Shown here: one piece after another, positions 12,760-24,806 of the stretch
Layout of the letters: each line of letters opens with the position of its first letter
How positions within the stretch are numbered: position 1 is the first letter of the stretch
From: Shewanella vesiculosa
GTDB taxonomy: Bacteria; Pseudomonadota; Gammaproteobacteria; Enterobacterales; Shewanellaceae
Length of the DNA: 64,000 nucleotides
Reading direction: 5' to 3'
Assembly (NCBI RefSeq): GCF_021560015.1
Contig: NZ_CP073588.1
Coordinates: 3,518,501 to 3,582,500 of the forward strand
Notes under the pieces: model-generated
Databases searched by the model: none
What the model was told of the DNA's origin: nothing
Seen by the model: the letters and a program-made list of their open reading frames with translations, nothing else
Translations under genes and position numbers: made by a program

Positions 12760-13860
12760 TTATAGACGCATTGGCATCACCACATACATAGAATCTTCTT
12801 CTTTGTGGTTTTCAATCAAGGCACTCGAATTGCCATCAATTAGAGTAATACGAACTTCATCACTGGCTAAGTTATTTAAAACATCAAGTAGATAACTAAC
12901 GTTAAAACCAATTTCTAGATTGTCAGAGTCATATTCAACATCAATGATCTCTTCAGCTTCTTCTTGCTCAGGATTATTAGCGGTAATTTTTAATAAACCA
13001 GATTCAAGCTGAATACGTACACCACGGAATTTTTCATTCGACAGAATAGAAGCACGGGTTAACGCTTGCTTTAATTGATTACGACTGGCAATGACCACTT
13101 TGTTGCCACCCTTAGGTAACACTCGGCGGTAATCAGGGAAACGTCCATCAACAAGTTTACTGGTAAACACAGCAGAACTGGTAACCGCTCGAATAGCATT
13201 ATCACCAATAGCAATGGTGATGTCCTGATCGTCACTGTCGAGTAAGCGCGCCATTTCAACCACACCTTTGCGCGGTACAATGACTTGCTTTTCAGGTAAT
13301 GTCACCTCAAGGGTGCGATGGCTTAATGCTAAACGGTGTCCATCTGTAGCGATAGCACGTAATACATTACCTTCGGTTTCAAATAACAATCCATTGAGAT
13401 AATAACGCACATCTTGGTTAGCCATTGAAAACTGAGTAGAGTCAATTATCGACTTCAACACACCTTGCTTTAAGCTAAATTCAATATCCGCTTGGAATGC
13501 TTCAACGTTGGGGTAATCTTCGGCAGGTAATGTTGCTAAGGAAAAACGGCTACGGCCTGATCGCAATAACCATTTATTATCTTGCTGTTCGACTTTTAAT
13601 TCACTTTGCTCTGGCAATGACTTAACAATATCCAGCAGTTTTTTGGCAGGAACGGTCGTACGACCGACATCAATATCACCATGAATAGCCGCTTGGCCCA
13701 CTAACTCAACTTCTAAATCAGTGCCCGTTAGCTTAAGTGAAGACTCACTAACTTCAACTAATAAGTTGGCTAAAATAGGTAAATTGTGTCTGCGTTCTAC
13801 CGCGCCGCACACTAGCTGCAACGGCTTTAATAGGGCGTCCCTATCAATTGAAAATTTCAT
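12760..13860 (-). CDS. dnaN: DNA polymerase III beta clamp
   Basis: Sliding clamp that tethers DNA polymerase III and many repair proteins to DNA. It has 366 residues, exactly the usual length, with the three-domain clamp fold. The start MKFSIDRDALLKPLQLVCGAVERR and the end SMYVVMPMRL are diagnostic; the C-terminal MPMRL motif is conserved across the family. It follows dnaA with a 19-base gap and precedes recF by 93 bases. Confidence 0.98.
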   Translation of the reverse strand: MKFSIDRDALLKPLQLVCGAVERRHNLPILANLLVEVSESSLKLTGTDLEVELVGQAAIHGDIDVGRTTVPAKKLLDIVKSLPEQSELKVEQQDNKWLLRSGRSRFSLATLPAEDYPNVEAFQADIEFSLKQGVLKSIIDSTQFSMANQDVRYYLNGLLFETEGNVLRAIATDGHRLALSHRTLEVTLPEKQVIVPRKGVVEMARLLDSDDQDITIAIGDNAIRAVTSSAVFTSKLVDGRFPDYRRVLPKGGNKVVIASRNQLKQALTRASILSNEKFRGVRIQLESGLLKITANNPEQEEAEEIIDVEYDSDNLEIGFNVSYLLDVLNNLASDEVRITLIDGNSSALIENHKEEDSMYVVMPMRL

Positions 13861-13879
13861 CGTGTCTAGATTCCCTGAA

Positions 13880-15265
13880 TTAAGAAGACAAAGTTCTAAT
13901 CAAGTTAGCATAATCTTCTTTAATATCATGACTTTCTTCGCGCAATTGAGCGATTTTACGACAAGCATGTAATACTGTCGTATGGTCACGACCACCAAAA
14001 GCATCACCTATTTCCGGTAAACTTTGGTTAGTAAGTTCTTTAGATAGCGCCATCGCCACTTGTCTAGGCCTTGCCACACTGCGAGAACGGCGTTTAGATA
14101 GCATATCTGCCATTTTTATTTTGTAGTATTCAGCAACTGTCTTCTGAATATTGTCTATAGTGACTAATTTTTCTTGCAGTGCCAAGAGATCTCTTAATGC
14201 TTCACGCACAAAGTCGATAGTAATTGGACGACCAGTAAAGTTAGCATTAGCAATCACGCGGTTTAGCGCGCCTTCTAACTCACGTACGTTTGAACGTAAA
14301 CGCTTAGCAATAAAAAATGCCACTTCATCAGGTAGGTTTATTCCGCTCTCTTGTGCTTTACGCATTAAAATCGCTACGCGGGTTTCTAACTCTGGAGGCT
14401 CAATCGCAACCGTTAAACCCCAACCAAAGCGTGATTTTAAACGATCCTCTACCCCGTCAATCTCTTTAGGATAACGATCTGAGGTTAAAATAATTTGATG
14501 ATTACCTTCTAATAATGCATTAAAGGTATGGAAAAATTCTTCTTGAGAACGATCTTTATTGGCAAAAAATTGAATATCATCAATAAATAATGCATCGACG
14601 CTACGATAATAACGCTTAAACTCTTCGATCGCGTTGTTTTGTAATGCTTTAACCATGTCCTGAACAAAACGCTCAGAGTGCATGTACACCACTTTAGCAT
14701 TGGGATTATTTTTAATAATACCATTGCCAACTGCGTGTAAAAGATGAGTTTTACCTAAACCAGTGCCGCCATATAAAAACAATGGATTATAAGCGCCACC
14801 TGGATTTTCAGATACTTGTAAAGCCGCAGCTTTACCTAACTGATTCGATTTACCTTCAACGAAGTTATCAAATTGATAGGTAGGATTAATATTACTACGA
14901 TGATTAGGATTAATAATCGGTTCGGCTTGGGTATTAAAAGACGTCGTTCCCACTTGAGCTTTGGTTTGACGATTCACAGGCTTAACCGCTACCGGAGCTG
15001 GCGCAACCGGACGTGCAGAAGGACGGCTACCAATATCAAAACGTAACTTAGGTGCATTACTGCCCATTTGTTCAGTAAAAAATTGATTAATGATATTGAT
15101 ATATTTATCGCGTACCCAATCCAGCACAAAACGATTAGGTGCATACAAAACTAATGTATCACCATCCATTTCAGCTTGTAACGGACGGATCCACATACTG
15201 AACTGCTGTGCTGATAACTCGTCTTGTAGTCTACCGATACATTGTTGCCAAAGTGAAACCGCCAC
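13880..15265 (-). CDS. dnaA: Chromosomal replication initiator DnaA
   Basis: ATP-dependent initiator that binds DnaA boxes and melts oriC. It has 461 residues with a GTG start ([22 protein letters not shown]). Domain I is N-terminal and is followed by a proline/alanine linker near residues 85-100. The AAA+ domain holds Walker [16 protein letters not shown] and Walker [13 protein letters not shown]. The C-terminal DNA-binding helix-turn-helix ends with [19 protein letters not shown]. DnaA boxes in the upstream gap suggest autoregulation. It is the first gene of dnaA-dnaN-recF-gyrB. Confidence 0.99.
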   Translation of the reverse strand: MAVSLWQQCIGRLQDELSAQQFSMWIRPLQAEMDGDTLVLYAPNRFVLDWVRDKYINIINQFFTEQMGSNAPKLRFDIGSRPSARPVAPAPVAVKPVNRQTKAQVGTTSFNTQAEPIINPNHRSNINPTYQFDNFVEGKSNQLGKAAALQVSENPGGAYNPLFLYGGTGLGKTHLLHAVGNGIIKNNPNAKVVYMHSERFVQDMVKALQNNAIEEFKRYYRSVDALFIDDIQFFANKDRSQEEFFHTFNALLEGNHQIILTSDRYPKEIDGVEDRLKSRFGWGLTVAIEPPELETRVAILMRKAQESGINLPDEVAFFIAKRLRSNVRELEGALNRVIANANFTGRPITIDFVREALRDLLALQEKLVTIDNIQKTVAEYYKIKMADMLSKRRSRSVARPRQVAMALSKELTNQSLPEIGDAFGGRDHTTVLHACRKIAQLREESHDIKEDYANLIRTLSS

Positions 15266-15710
15266 TTATTTATCCCCAAATATCTTTAATCAAAGGAGAT
15301 GTATTCTATAGTGAGATCACAATGATCGCTATCCTTTAAAGCAGAATTATCCCCAGCGAGATCATTCTGTGTATAAATGGATGATCTTCCATGATCAAAA
15401 TCGATCGGTAAATAGTAAAAATCAAGCAAATCCAGCTTTATTAACCGATCCAACTTGATCTATAATAGCCTTTCTTTGATCTGCTGAAACAACGAAAGAT
15501 CCACAAGATATAGTGTCTGTACACAGACTTATCCACATCTTATGGTGCTTAATGCTTAGTAGCTTCAAATAAAGATTGGCAGAAATTTATCATATAAGTA
15601 CTTTCGTTATTGACGACAGTACTTAAAGTGATTACAATTCGGCCTCTTTTTTGCCCTTACCTCTAATGTTGGAGATAAGGAAAATTCACTAACAAAGACG
15701 GATTGCCATC
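15266..15710. promoter_or_regulatory. dnaA-rpmH divergent control region with DnaA boxes and GATC cluster
   Basis: The 445-base gap contains one perfect DnaA box ttatccaca (15529-15537). It also has the variants ttatcccca at 15270-15278 and 15347-15355, and tgtgtataa (reverse of ttatacaca) at 15368-15376. Ten GATC sites fall between 15304 and 15502, far above chance. This fits DnaA autoregulation and Dam/SeqA control of dnaA. It also resembles the rpmH-dnaA origin of Pseudomonas, though the better origin candidate here is at 25248-25718. Confidence 0.75.
15610..15638 (+). promoter_or_regulatory. Sigma-70 promoter of rpmH-rnpA
   Basis: The -35 ttgacg (15610-15615) and -10 tacaat (15633-15638) are separated by 17 bases, upstream of rpmH and pointing toward it. 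It is among the best promoter matches in the window. Confidence 0.7.
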
Positions 15711-15848
15711 ATGAGTAAACGTACTTTTCAACCTAGCAACCTGAAGCGCAAGCGTTCTCACGGCTTCCGCGCTCGTATGGCTACTGTAGGCGGCCGTAAG
15801 GTGCTTGCACGTCGTCGTGCGAAAGGTCGCGCTCGTTTATCTGCGTAA
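15711..15848 (+). CDS. rpmH: 50S ribosomal protein L34
   Basis: A 45-codon gene for the highly basic ribosomal protein L34. The translation begins [19 protein letters not shown] and ends [12 protein letters not shown], which is the family sequence. It is preceded by the sigma-70 promoter at 15610-15638 and a purine-rich ribosome-binding region. It starts the conserved rpmH-rnpA-yidD-yidC cluster found next to dnaA in most bacteria. Confidence 0.98.
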
Positions 15849-15860
15849 GTAGATAACTAG

Positions 15861-16217
15861 GTGACTAGCTATACCTTTTCGCGGGAGTTACGTTTGTTAA
15901 CTCCCGCGCAATTTAAATCTGTATTCTCCAATCCAATCAAAGCATCCTCTGCTGAAATAACTCTGCTCGCAATTCCAAATTCAGAGCAACATCCCCGTTT
16001 AGGATTAACTGTGGCCAAACGTTTTGTTAAACGTGCAAACCAACGTAATCGCATTAAACGTGTGATAAGAGATAGTTTTCGTTTACATCAACACGACATC
16101 CCAGATATCGATATCGTTGTATTAGTCAGAAATGGCGTGATGGAAATGGAAAATGCAGAAATACAAAAATTAATAGAAAAGCTATGGCACAAACTCAGTC
16201 GCCGTTACAATGGCTAG
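15861..16217 (+). CDS. rnpA: Ribonuclease P protein component
   Basis: Protein subunit of RNase P, which helps the catalytic RNA cut the 5' leader from precursor tRNAs. It has 118 residues with a GTG start ([18 protein letters not shown]). The RNR motif is seen in [18 protein letters not shown] (about residues 57-73), preceded by [12 protein letters not shown]. It begins 12 bases after rpmH, and its last 34 bases overlap the start of yidD, implying translational coupling. Confidence 0.97.
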   Translation: MTSYTFSRELRLLTPAQFKSVFSNPIKASSAEITLLAIPNSEQHPRLGLTVAKRFVKRANQRNRIKRVIRDSFRLHQHDIPDIDIVVLVRNGVMEMENAEIQKLIEKLWHKLSRRYNG

Positions 16218-16438
16218 CAACTACGTTTATACGTGGTTACCAAATTTTTATCAGCCCTTTATTGGGACCGCGTTGTCGGTTCAATCCAACCTGTTCTTAT
16301 TATGCTATAGAAGCAATAAAAACACATGGAACAGTGAAAGGTAGTTGGTTTGCAATGAAACGCATATTAAAATGTCACCCTTTACATCCCGGCGGTAGTG
16401 ATCCCGTCCCCCCTAAAAATGACAGGTGTAATAAATAG
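16184..16438 (+). CDS. yidD: Membrane protein insertion efficiency factor YidD
   Basis: Small 84-residue membrane-associated protein that assists YidC-dependent insertion of inner-membrane proteins. Family hallmarks are [23 protein letters not shown] with its conserved cysteines, [12 protein letters not shown], and [13 protein letters not shown]. It overlaps rnpA at its start and is separated from yidC by only three bases, as in the conserved cluster. Confidence 0.96.
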   Translation: MAQTQSPLQWLATTFIRGYQIFISPLLGPRCRFNPTCSYYAIEAIKTHGTVKGSWFAMKRILKCHPLHPGGSDPVPPKNDRCNK

Positions 16439-16441
16439 GCT

Positions 16442-18070
16442 ATGGAATCTCAACGCAATATATTGCTAATCGGTCTGCTTTTTGTCAGCTATTTAATGTG
16501 GACACAGTGGCAAACAGATAAAGCACCAAAACCGGCAACAGCTCAAACTGTTACCCAAACTAACGCCTCATCACAGCACAGTGCTGATGTTCCAGAAGCA
16601 GATATCTCAGGGACACCAGTAGAATTACCTGCAACGACAAACCTTATTAGCGTCAACACTGACCAGCTTGATATTAAAATCAGCCCAGTTGGTGGTGACA
16701 TTGTTTATGCTGCATTAGTAGAACATAAACGCGAAATCGACAGTAACGACCCCTTTGTTATTTTAGATCAGCAAAATGAGTTCACTTATATTGCTCAAAG
16801 TGGACTTATTGGGCGTGATGGTATTGATAGCAGCGCTAAAGGCCGTGCAACATATAATGTTCAGGCTAGCTCATATTCTTTAGCTGATGGTAAAGACACA
16901 TTAACAGTGCCATTTACATACACAGCAGATAACGGTGTCACCTACGTAAAAACCTTTACGTTTACCCGTGGTCAATATGACATCAAAGTTGATTACAGCA
17001 TCAACAACATTTCAGCTGCACCATTACAAGTGCAAATGTATGGTCAAATTAAGCAAACGATTAAAGAATCAGAAAGTAGCATGATGATGCCAACCTACCG
17101 TGGTGGCGCTTTCTCGACTCAAGATACTCGTTATGAAAAATATAACTTTGACGATATGGCTGACAAGAACCTAGCTAAAGTTACACTCGGTGGTTGGGCT
17201 GCAATGCTTCAACATTACTTTGTGTCAGCTTGGGTTCCACCAGCAACAGATTCAAATACTATTTTCACAAGCTTAAGTGCTGGTGGATTAGCTAACATTG
17301 GTTTCCGTGGCGCGGTATATGATATTGCACCTGGCGCAACACAAAATATTAGCTCACAGTTTTATGTCGGTCCTAAAAACCAAAAAGCGCTTTCAGCGAT
17401 TTCTGAAACCTTAAACTTAGTTGTTGATTACGGTTTCTTATGGTGGTTAGCCATTCCAATCCATTGGTTATTGATGTTCTATCAATCATTTGTGGGTAAC
17501 TGGGGTGTAGCAATCATTTTGATAACACTGACAGTGCGTGGTGGTTTATACCCACTAACGAAAAAGCAATATACCTCAATGGCCAAAATGCGTAATCTTC
17601 AGCCTAAATTGACTGAGATGAAAGAACGCTTTGGTGATGACCGTCAGAAAATGGGTCAAGCCATGATGGAGTTGTATAAGAAAGAGAAAGTAAACCCTAT
17701 GGGCGGTTGCTTACCTATTCTGTTACAGATGCCGATCTTCATCGCACTTTACTGGGTATTACTTGAAAGTTATGAATTACGCCATGCGCCATTCATGCTT
17801 TGGATTACCGACTTATCAGTACAAGATCCATACTATGTATTGCCATTGTTAATGGGCTTATCAATGTTCTTGATGCAGAAAATGCAGCCTGTAGCGCCAA
17901 CAATGGATCCAATGCAAGTGAAAATGATGCAGTGGATGCCGGTTATCTTTACCGTGTTCTTCTTATGGTTCCCAGCAGGTCTAGTACTTTACTGGTTAGT
18001 GGGTAACTTAGTTGCCATCACTCAACAGAAGATTATTTATGCTGGTCTTGAGAAAAATGGCATAAAATAG
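16442..18070 (+). CDS. yidC: Membrane protein insertase YidC
   Basis: Inner-membrane insertase that works alone or with SecYEG. It has 542 residues, like E. coli YidC (548). The N-terminal transmembrane anchor ([15 protein letters not shown], residues 6-20) is followed by a large periplasmic domain to about residue 340. The conserved core of five membrane segments then begins, with [41 protein letters not shown] and the final [18 protein letters not shown]. It is essential in E. coli. It ends just before a strong terminator. Confidence 0.98.
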   Translation: MESQRNILLIGLLFVSYLMWTQWQTDKAPKPATAQTVTQTNASSQHSADVPEADISGTPVELPATTNLISVNTDQLDIKISPVGGDIVYAALVEHKREIDSNDPFVILDQQNEFTYIAQSGLIGRDGIDSSAKGRATYNVQASSYSLADGKDTLTVPFTYTADNGVTYVKTFTFTRGQYDIKVDYSINNISAAPLQVQMYGQIKQTIKESESSMMMPTYRGGAFSTQDTRYEKYNFDDMADKNLAKVTLGGWAAMLQHYFVSAWVPPATDSNTIFTSLSAGGLANIGFRGAVYDIAPGATQNISSQFYVGPKNQKALSAISETLNLVVDYGFLWWLAIPIHWLLMFYQSFVGNWGVAIILITLTVRGGLYPLTKKQYTSMAKMRNLQPKLTEMKERFGDDRQKMGQAMMELYKKEKVNPMGGCLPILLQMPIFIALYWVLLESYELRHAPFMLWITDLSVQDPYYVLPLLMGLSMFLMQKMQPVAPTMDPMQVKMMQWMPVIFTVFFLWFPAGLVLYWLVGNLVAITQQKIIYAGLEKNGIK

Positions 18071-18097
18071 CCTAAGCTCAATCTTGTATAACTGATT

Positions 18098-18125
18098 AAA
18101 AAGGCGGCTGATTAGCCGCCTTTTC
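18098..18125 (+). terminator. Terminator after yidC
   Basis: Stem aaaaaggcggct/agccgcctttt around a gatt loop (18098-18124) followed by T-rich sequence. It separates the rpmH-yidC cluster from mnmE. Confidence 0.85.
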
Positions 18126-18150
18126 CTTTATCAATTTTATAGGTACTACC

Positions 18151-19512
18151 GTGACAACAGACACTATTGTGGCGCAAGCCACCGCACCTGGACGAGGTGG
18201 CGTAGGTATCATTCGCGTATCAGGCGACTTAGCCACTAATGTCGCGACGGCGATTATTGGCCATGTTCCAAAAACCCGTTATGCAGAATATTGTGACTTT
18301 AACAATGCCGACGGTCAGGTTATTGACCAAGGTATTGCACTTTTCTTTAAAGGTCCCAATTCATTTACTGGCGAAGATGTCCTTGAACTGCAAGGCCATG
18401 GCGGCCAAATTGTGCTGGATATGTTGATTAAACGCGTCATGGAAATTGATGGCATACGTATAGCCAGGCCTGGTGAATTCAGCGAACAAGCCTTTATGAA
18501 TGATAAGCTCGACTTAACTCAGGCAGAAGCGATTGCTGACTTAATCGATGCCACCAGTGAGCAAGCTGCCAAAAGTGCATTGCTATCACTCCAAGGTGAG
18601 TTCTCAAAAGAAGTTCACGAGCTTGTCGACCAAGTGACCAACTTACGTTTGTATGTCGAAGCTGCGATTGATTTTCCAGATGAAGAAGTCGATTTTTTAT
18701 CTGATGGTAAAATTGCCAATGCCTTATATAAAATCATCGATAAATTAGACACAGTGCAAGACAGTGCCAAGCAAGGCTCCATTATCCGCGAAGGCATGAA
18801 GGTAGTGATTGCCGGCCGTCCTAATGCCGGTAAATCAAGCTTACTCAATGCACTAGCCGGTAAAGAGTCGGCAATTGTCACTGAAATTGCTGGAACAACT
18901 CGTGATGTACTACGTGAACACATCCACTTAGACGGTATGCCACTGCACATCATAGATACTGCGGGGTTAAGAGACACACTCGACACAGTTGAACAAATTG
19001 GCATTGAGCGCGCATGGGCCGAAATAGCCACTGCAGATAGAGTCTTGTTTATGGTTGATGGCACGACAACTGAGGCTATCGACCCTCGCGAGATTTGGCC
19101 AGACTTTATCGACCGCCTACCATCAAAACTAGGCGTAACGGTTATTCGTAATAAAGCTGACATAACTGGTGAAACCTTAAATAATACTGAAGAACAAGGT
19201 TACAGCGTTTACCGCATTTCAGCTAAGACAGGCTTAGGTGTTGAAGAATTAAAACAACATCTTAAATCATTAATGGGCTACCAAAGTAACTTAGAAGGCG
19301 GCTTTATTGCACGTCGTCGCCATTTGGAAGCACTCGATCTTGCCGCCAGTCACTTGCAGTTAGGTAAAGAGCAGCTTGAAGTGTATTTAGCCGGAGAGTT
19401 ACTGGCTGAAGAACTGCGTATGTGCCAAATGGCATTATCTGAAATCACCGGTAAATTTACCTCAGACGATTTGCTCGGTAAGATTTTTGGCTCATTTTGT
19501 ATCGGAAAATAA
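18151..19512 (+). CDS. mnmE: tRNA modification GTPase MnmE
   Basis: GTPase that, with MnmG, installs the carboxymethylaminomethyl group on wobble uridine 34. It has 453 residues with a GTG start ([22 protein letters not shown]). The N-terminal domain binds the formyl-folate donor. The G domain shows [27 protein letters not shown] and NKAD. The C-terminus FGSFCIGK has the conserved catalytic cysteine. Its partner mnmG lies 7 kb downstream, on the other side of the accessory genes and oriC. Confidence 0.98.
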   Translation: MTTDTIVAQATAPGRGGVGIIRVSGDLATNVATAIIGHVPKTRYAEYCDFNNADGQVIDQGIALFFKGPNSFTGEDVLELQGHGGQIVLDMLIKRVMEIDGIRIARPGEFSEQAFMNDKLDLTQAEAIADLIDATSEQAAKSALLSLQGEFSKEVHELVDQVTNLRLYVEAAIDFPDEEVDFLSDGKIANALYKIIDKLDTVQDSAKQGSIIREGMKVVIAGRPNAGKSSLLNALAGKESAIVTEIAGTTRDVLREHIHLDGMPLHIIDTAGLRDTLDTVEQIGIERAWAEIATADRVLFMVDGTTTEAIDPREIWPDFIDRLPSKLGVTVIRNKADITGETLNNTEEQGYSVYRISAKTGLGVEELKQHLKSLMGYQSNLEGGFIARRRHLEALDLAASHLQLGKEQLEVYLAGELLAEELRMCQMALSEITGKFTSDDLLGKIFGSFCIGK

Positions 19513-19519
19513 CCAAGCT

Positions 19520-20139
19520 ATGATCCCCACACTCGCAAATCAGGTTGTGATACTCGATTTTGAAACCACAGGATTATCACCCGATAATGGCGACCGAGCC
19601 ATTGAAATTGGTGCGGTAAAACTGGTTAATGGTCAAATAGTCGATACCTTTCAGGAACTGATTAATCCTGGTCGGCAGTGAATAGCTTTATTGAGCAGTA
19701 CACTGGCATCAGTAATGAAATGCTGAAACATGCCCCAGCGTCTAAACAAGTCATGGGGCAGTTTGCCAAGTTTATTGCAGGCTTTAATCTGGTGGCACAC
19801 AATGCCAGCTTTGATAAAAAGTTTCTCGATGCTGAATTTAGCCATAATAAACTGCATTACACTGGTCAGTTTGCTTGCTCGTTATTATTGTCTCGACGTA
19901 TTAGCCAAGATGCCCCCAATCATAAGCTTGGCACATTAGTAGATCATCACCAGTTATCTAACGATGGTGTGTTTCACCGCGCTTTAGCCGATGCCACCAT
20001 GACCAGCCATTTATGGTTATATCAAATTGAAGTGTTACAGCAGCAACTGCCCAAGCAAGCTATTACCATTGATATCATCAATAAAATATCCAGCCTCCCA
20101 AAAGCGCAAATTGCGCGTTATTTGCGAACCATGAGCTAG
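19520..20139 (+). CDS. DnaQ-family 3'-5' exonuclease (frameshifted)
   Basis: Exonuclease of the DEDD/DnaQ superfamily, about 206 residues after repair. ExoI motif [10 protein letters not shown] lies near residues 10-19. ExoII is seen in [19 protein letters not shown], and ExoIII in [17 protein letters not shown], so the full acidic catalytic set is present. The first frame stops at 19681 after NPGRQ; restoring one G at about 19678 gives [20 protein letters not shown] and the rest follows. It is related to the epsilon subunit of DNA polymerase III, but a separate housekeeping dnaQ is expected elsewhere. The start at 19520 was chosen over 19487 because it begins eight bases after the mnmE stop. 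Confidence 0.85.
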
Positions 20140-20201
20140 TTAAATCTCAGCCTAAAAAAATAAGCTTGGGAACCTAATAGACTACAACCAAACAGGGTTA
20201 A

Positions 20202-21068
20202 TTAAAGCTGTTGCGATAACTTATCAACCAGCAATCTCACTTTGGGTGATAAATGGCGGTTATGTGGATACAAAGCCCAAATACCTTCTTTAGGTTGTTG
20301 AAAAGATGCAAGTAATACCACCAACTCCCCTTCAGCAATAGCATCATTGACGTAATATCCCGGTAACTGCACAATCCCCAAACCACAAATAGCCGCATTT
20401 AATAAACTCAAACCACTACTACAGGCCAAAGATCCATGCACTTTTACCGTCTTGGGTTTACCTTGCTCAACAAAATGCCAATGAGACTGACTGCCAATTA
20501 AACAATTGTGCTGGCTCAACTCTGACAAGGCATAAGGCGTACCGTATTTAGCGATATAACTCGGGGCTGCGCACACATATTGGCTGCGACTCGTCAGACG
20601 CTTTGCCATCATGGTTGAATTAGTTAACCGCCCTAACCTAATAGCCAAATCATACCCACCATCCACCAAATCAAGTTGCTGATTAGTCAGCTCGCAAATC
20701 ACTTCAATGTCGGGATATTGTTGCATAAACTCAATGACTATCGGCATGATAAACTTTTCACCGTAAGTCACTGGTGCGGTAATTCTAATAAGTCCTTGTG
20801 GCTTATCTTTTAAGCTGGAAATAGCACGCTCAGCCTCATCAAGACTGTTTAATACTTGGCGGCAATGCTGATAGTAAACTGTACCTTCTTCGGTTAACGA
20901 TACTTTACGAGTGGTGCGATAAAATAATTTGGTGTTTAAACGATTTTCAAGCTGACTGATTTGTCGACTCACTTGCGCAGTTGAAATACTTAAACGCTTA
21001 CCCGCCACCGTAAAACTGTCAGTTTCGGCCACAGCCACAAACTCAAAAATGCCTTCCCACTTCATCAT
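20202..21068 (-). CDS. LysR-family transcriptional regulator
   Basis: 288 residues. The N-terminal winged helix-turn-helix is seen in FVAVAETDSFTVAGKRLSIS through AQVSRQISQLENRLNTKLFYR (about residues 10-55). The C-terminal periplasmic-binding-like sensor domain begins near residue 90 (GLIRITAPVTYGEKFIMP). It is transcribed divergently from adhC, the classic arrangement in which a LysR protein controls its neighbour, here the formaldehyde-detoxification pair adhC-fghA. The effector is unknown; formaldehyde or S-hydroxymethylglutathione is an inference from context. Confidence 0.93.
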   Translation of the reverse strand: MMKWEGIFEFVAVAETDSFTVAGKRLSISTAQVSRQISQLENRLNTKLFYRTTRKVSLTEEGTVYYQHCRQVLNSLDEAERAISSLKDKPQGLIRITAPVTYGEKFIMPIVIEFMQQYPDIEVICELTNQQLDLVDGGYDLAIRLGRLTNSTMMAKRLTSRSQYVCAAPSYIAKYGTPYALSELSQHNCLIGSQSHWHFVEQGKPKTVKVHGSLACSSGLSLLNAAICGLGIVQLPGYYVNDAIAEGELVVLLASFQQPKEGIWALYPHNRHLSPKVRLLVDKLSQQL

Positions 21069-21107
21069 TATTACATTCTCGTAAAAGTCATTTGCAAAAT
21101 AAGCTAA

Positions 21108-22340
<1,233 letters not shown>

Positions 22341-22413
22341 TATTTAATTGCTCATCACAGGCGCAGTTAAGGGTAAAGTCACTTAACTGCGTTCTGACAA
22401 ATAAGGACACATA

Positions 22414-23259
22414 ATGACCATTGAAAGTATCAGCAGTACCAAAGCATTTGGTGGTTGGCATAAACAATATAGTCATCATTCAAGCACACTTAATTGTGCA
22501 ATGCGGTTTGCCATTTACTTGCCGCCCCAAGCAGAAAGCCAAGCAGTACCTGTTTTATATTGGTTGTCAGGACTCACCTGTACTGATGAAAATTTTATGC
22601 AAAAAGCAGGTGCACAACGTATAGCAGCTGAATTAGGTATGGCGATAGTCGCACCCGATACTAGCCCACGAGGAGAAGGCGTCGCAGATGATCCCGACGG
22701 CGCTTATGACTTTGGTTTAGGTGCAGGCTTTTATCTTAATGCTACCAAACCGCCATTTAGTCAGCATTATCAAATGTATGATTACGTGGTTAACGAATTG
22801 CCGGCTTTGATTGAAGCTCATTTTCCGGTAACAGAACAGCGTAGTATAAGCGGCCATTCCATGGGTGGACATGGTGCCTTAACCATCGCACTTAAAAATC
22901 CGCACCGATATAATAGCTTGTCAGCATTTAGTCCAATTTGTCATCCAATGGACTGTCCTTGGGGTATAAAAGCATTTCGTGGCTACTTAGGTGATGATCA
23001 GCAACAATGGCAGCAATACGACAGCTGTGAGTTGATGGCTAAAAGCCAGCAATTTGTGCCTGCGCTGGTGGACCAAGGCAGTAAGGACAACTTTTTAGAC
23101 GAACAACTAAAACCGCAAATCTTAGTGCAAGCCGCTAAAAACAAAGGCTACCCGCTAGAACTAAGAATGCAGCCAGGCTATGACCACAGCTATTATTTTA
23201 TCGCGACCTTTATTGAAGACCATCTGCGTTTTCATGCAAAGCACTTAGCGCTTTTATAG
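22414..23259 (+). CDS. fghA: S-formylglutathione hydrolase
   Basis: Serine esterase that releases formate and glutathione from S-formylglutathione, finishing formaldehyde detoxification begun by adhC. It has 281 residues. The nucleophile lies in [11 protein letters not shown] (Ser near residue 148). The aspartate and histidine of the triad fall in [13 protein letters not shown] and GYDHSYYF. The early [20 protein letters not shown] segment is typical of the family. A 73-base gap after adhC and the shared terminator suggest an adhC-fghA operon. Confidence 0.96.
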   Translation: MTIESISSTKAFGGWHKQYSHHSSTLNCAMRFAIYLPPQAESQAVPVLYWLSGLTCTDENFMQKAGAQRIAAELGMAIVAPDTSPRGEGVADDPDGAYDFGLGAGFYLNATKPPFSQHYQMYDYVVNELPALIEAHFPVTEQRSISGHSMGGHGALTIALKNPHRYNSLSAFSPICHPMDCPWGIKAFRGYLGDDQQQWQQYDSCELMAKSQQFVPALVDQGSKDNFLDEQLKPQILVQAAKNKGYPLELRMQPGYDHSYYFIATFIEDHLRFHAKHLALL

Positions 23260-23280
23260 ACAGCTACTGTCATTAAAATA

Positions 23281-23308
23281 AAAACGAGCCCTTCAGGCTC
23301 GTTTTTTT
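23281..23308. terminator. Bidirectional terminator between fghA and the AGCS gene
   Basis: Stem aaaacgagcc/ggctcgtttt with loop cttca (23281-23305), flanked by A and T runs. The two genes are convergent, so it can serve both. Confidence 0.88.
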
Positions 23309-23323
23309 ATCTCTATGAATACC

Positions 23324-24691
23324 CTAATGACTTTTTTCTAAGCGAGAAAAATAATCTTTTGCTGCAGCCCTAACCTTAGGCGCCAGCAATAAAGCAGACG
23401 TCATAGTCGGTATTGCCATTAACGCGTAAGCGGCATCAATAATGTTAACAATTTCTTGCAAGCTAGCCGTTGCGGCAAACAAAATGGCTAATAAATAAAA
23501 GTATTGGTAAAAACGGATACGTTTACGCCCAAATAGAAACGCAAAACACTGACCACCATAAAATGCTTGAGTAAATATGGTACTAATGCTGAAAAATATC
23601 ACACATAAAATAAGTAAATACGGCCCAACACCAGGCATAGTAATTTCAAAAGCTTGCGCCGATAAATTAACCCCTTCAGCTTCAGTACCTTGCCAAACAC
23701 CCGAGATTAAAATAATCATAGCAGTGGCAGTACAAACCAATAGAGTATCAATAGCAGGGCCTAACATGGCCACTAAGCCTTCTTTAACTGGTTCATTGGT
23801 TTTGGCACTACCATGAGCCATAACCTCAGTGCCTATCCCAGCCTCGTTTGAGAATGCAGCACGACGAATACCAATTAGCATAGTCCCTAAAATACCGCCA
23901 CCTACTGAATTTAATGAAAAAGCCTCGGAGAAAACAAGACTAAAATATCCCGGTATTTGCTCAATATTTGTCACTATTACATACGCAGCGCAGCTCATGT
24001 AAATTAAGATCATTAATGGCACAACTTTAGATGCTACTGTCGCGATCCGCTTAATACCGCCTAAAATCACGCTGGCAACAATCACCATCACCACAATACC
24101 TAAGCTTAAATCGAGCCAAAAAGTGGATTGATCGGCAGGAAAATGACCTGGTTTAACAAATACCCATTCACGAATGATCTGCACTAATTGATTAGAATTG
24201 AATAAAGGAAAGTTACCAATTAAACCAACAACGCAGAAAAACACGGCTAAAAAATGCCATTTTTTACTCAATCCTTGGGTAATGATGTACATAGGACCAC
24301 CCTGCACATCACCATTCTCATCTTTACCGCGGTACATAATGGCTAAGGTACAGGTAAAAAACTTGGTTGCCATACCAACAATAGCGCTAATCCACATCCA
24401 AAAAATAGCCCCTGGGCCACCCACCATAATGGCAACAGCGACACTACCAATATTGCCCATTCCCACGGTACCAGCCATGGCACTGGATAACGCCCCAGCA
24501 TGACTAATATGACCTTCGGCGCCATCATCAGGATACTTGCCCCTAACGACATTAATCGCGTGACCTATATAGCGAAAAGGCACAAATCGAGAGTAAATAA
24601 GGAAGAATAACCCGCCGCCGACGAGTAAAATAAGCATGTGTGGACCCCATGCAAGGTCGGCAAATTGTTTAGTTATTTCAGCAATATTCAT
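23324..24691 (-). CDS. Sodium:alanine/glycine symporter (AGCS family)
   Basis: Inner-membrane symporter that takes up small amino acids with sodium. It has 455 residues and about ten hydrophobic segments. Family signatures are MAGTVGMGNIGSVAVAIMVG with GPGAIFWMWISAIVGMATKF (around residues 70-110), YRGKDENGDVQGGPMYI, and FSNEAGIGTEVMAHG. The substrate (alanine, glycine or other) cannot be read from sequence. It is divergent from mioC and convergent with fghA, and shows no sign of being in an operon. Confidence 0.93.
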   Translation of the reverse strand: MNIAEITKQFADLAWGPHMLILLVGGGLFFLIYSRFVPFRYIGHAINVVRGKYPDDGAEGHISHAGALSSAMAGTVGMGNIGSVAVAIMVGGPGAIFWMWISAIVGMATKFFTCTLAIMYRGKDENGDVQGGPMYIITQGLSKKWHFLAVFFCVVGLIGNFPLFNSNQLVQIIREWVFVKPGHFPADQSTFWLDLSLGIVVMVIVASVILGGIKRIATVASKVVPLMILIYMSCAAYVIVTNIEQIPGYFSLVFSEAFSLNSVGGGILGTMLIGIRRAAFSNEAGIGTEVMAHGSAKTNEPVKEGLVAMLGPAIDTLLVCTATAMIILISGVWQGTEAEGVNLSAQAFEITMPGVGPYLLILCVIFFSISTIFTQAFYGGQCFAFLFGRKRIRFYQYFYLLAILFAATASLQEIVNIIDAAYALMAIPTMTSALLLAPKVRAAAKDYFSRLEKSH

Positions 24692-24806
24692 TAAAACCTG
24701 TTGTTATATTGTTAAATAGAGCTTAAGAAAATACTGATATTACCCACACAGCGCAATGAAAAATAAGCGTAAAATAGATGAATAAATTTAATCATTGGAA
24801 ATCAAC

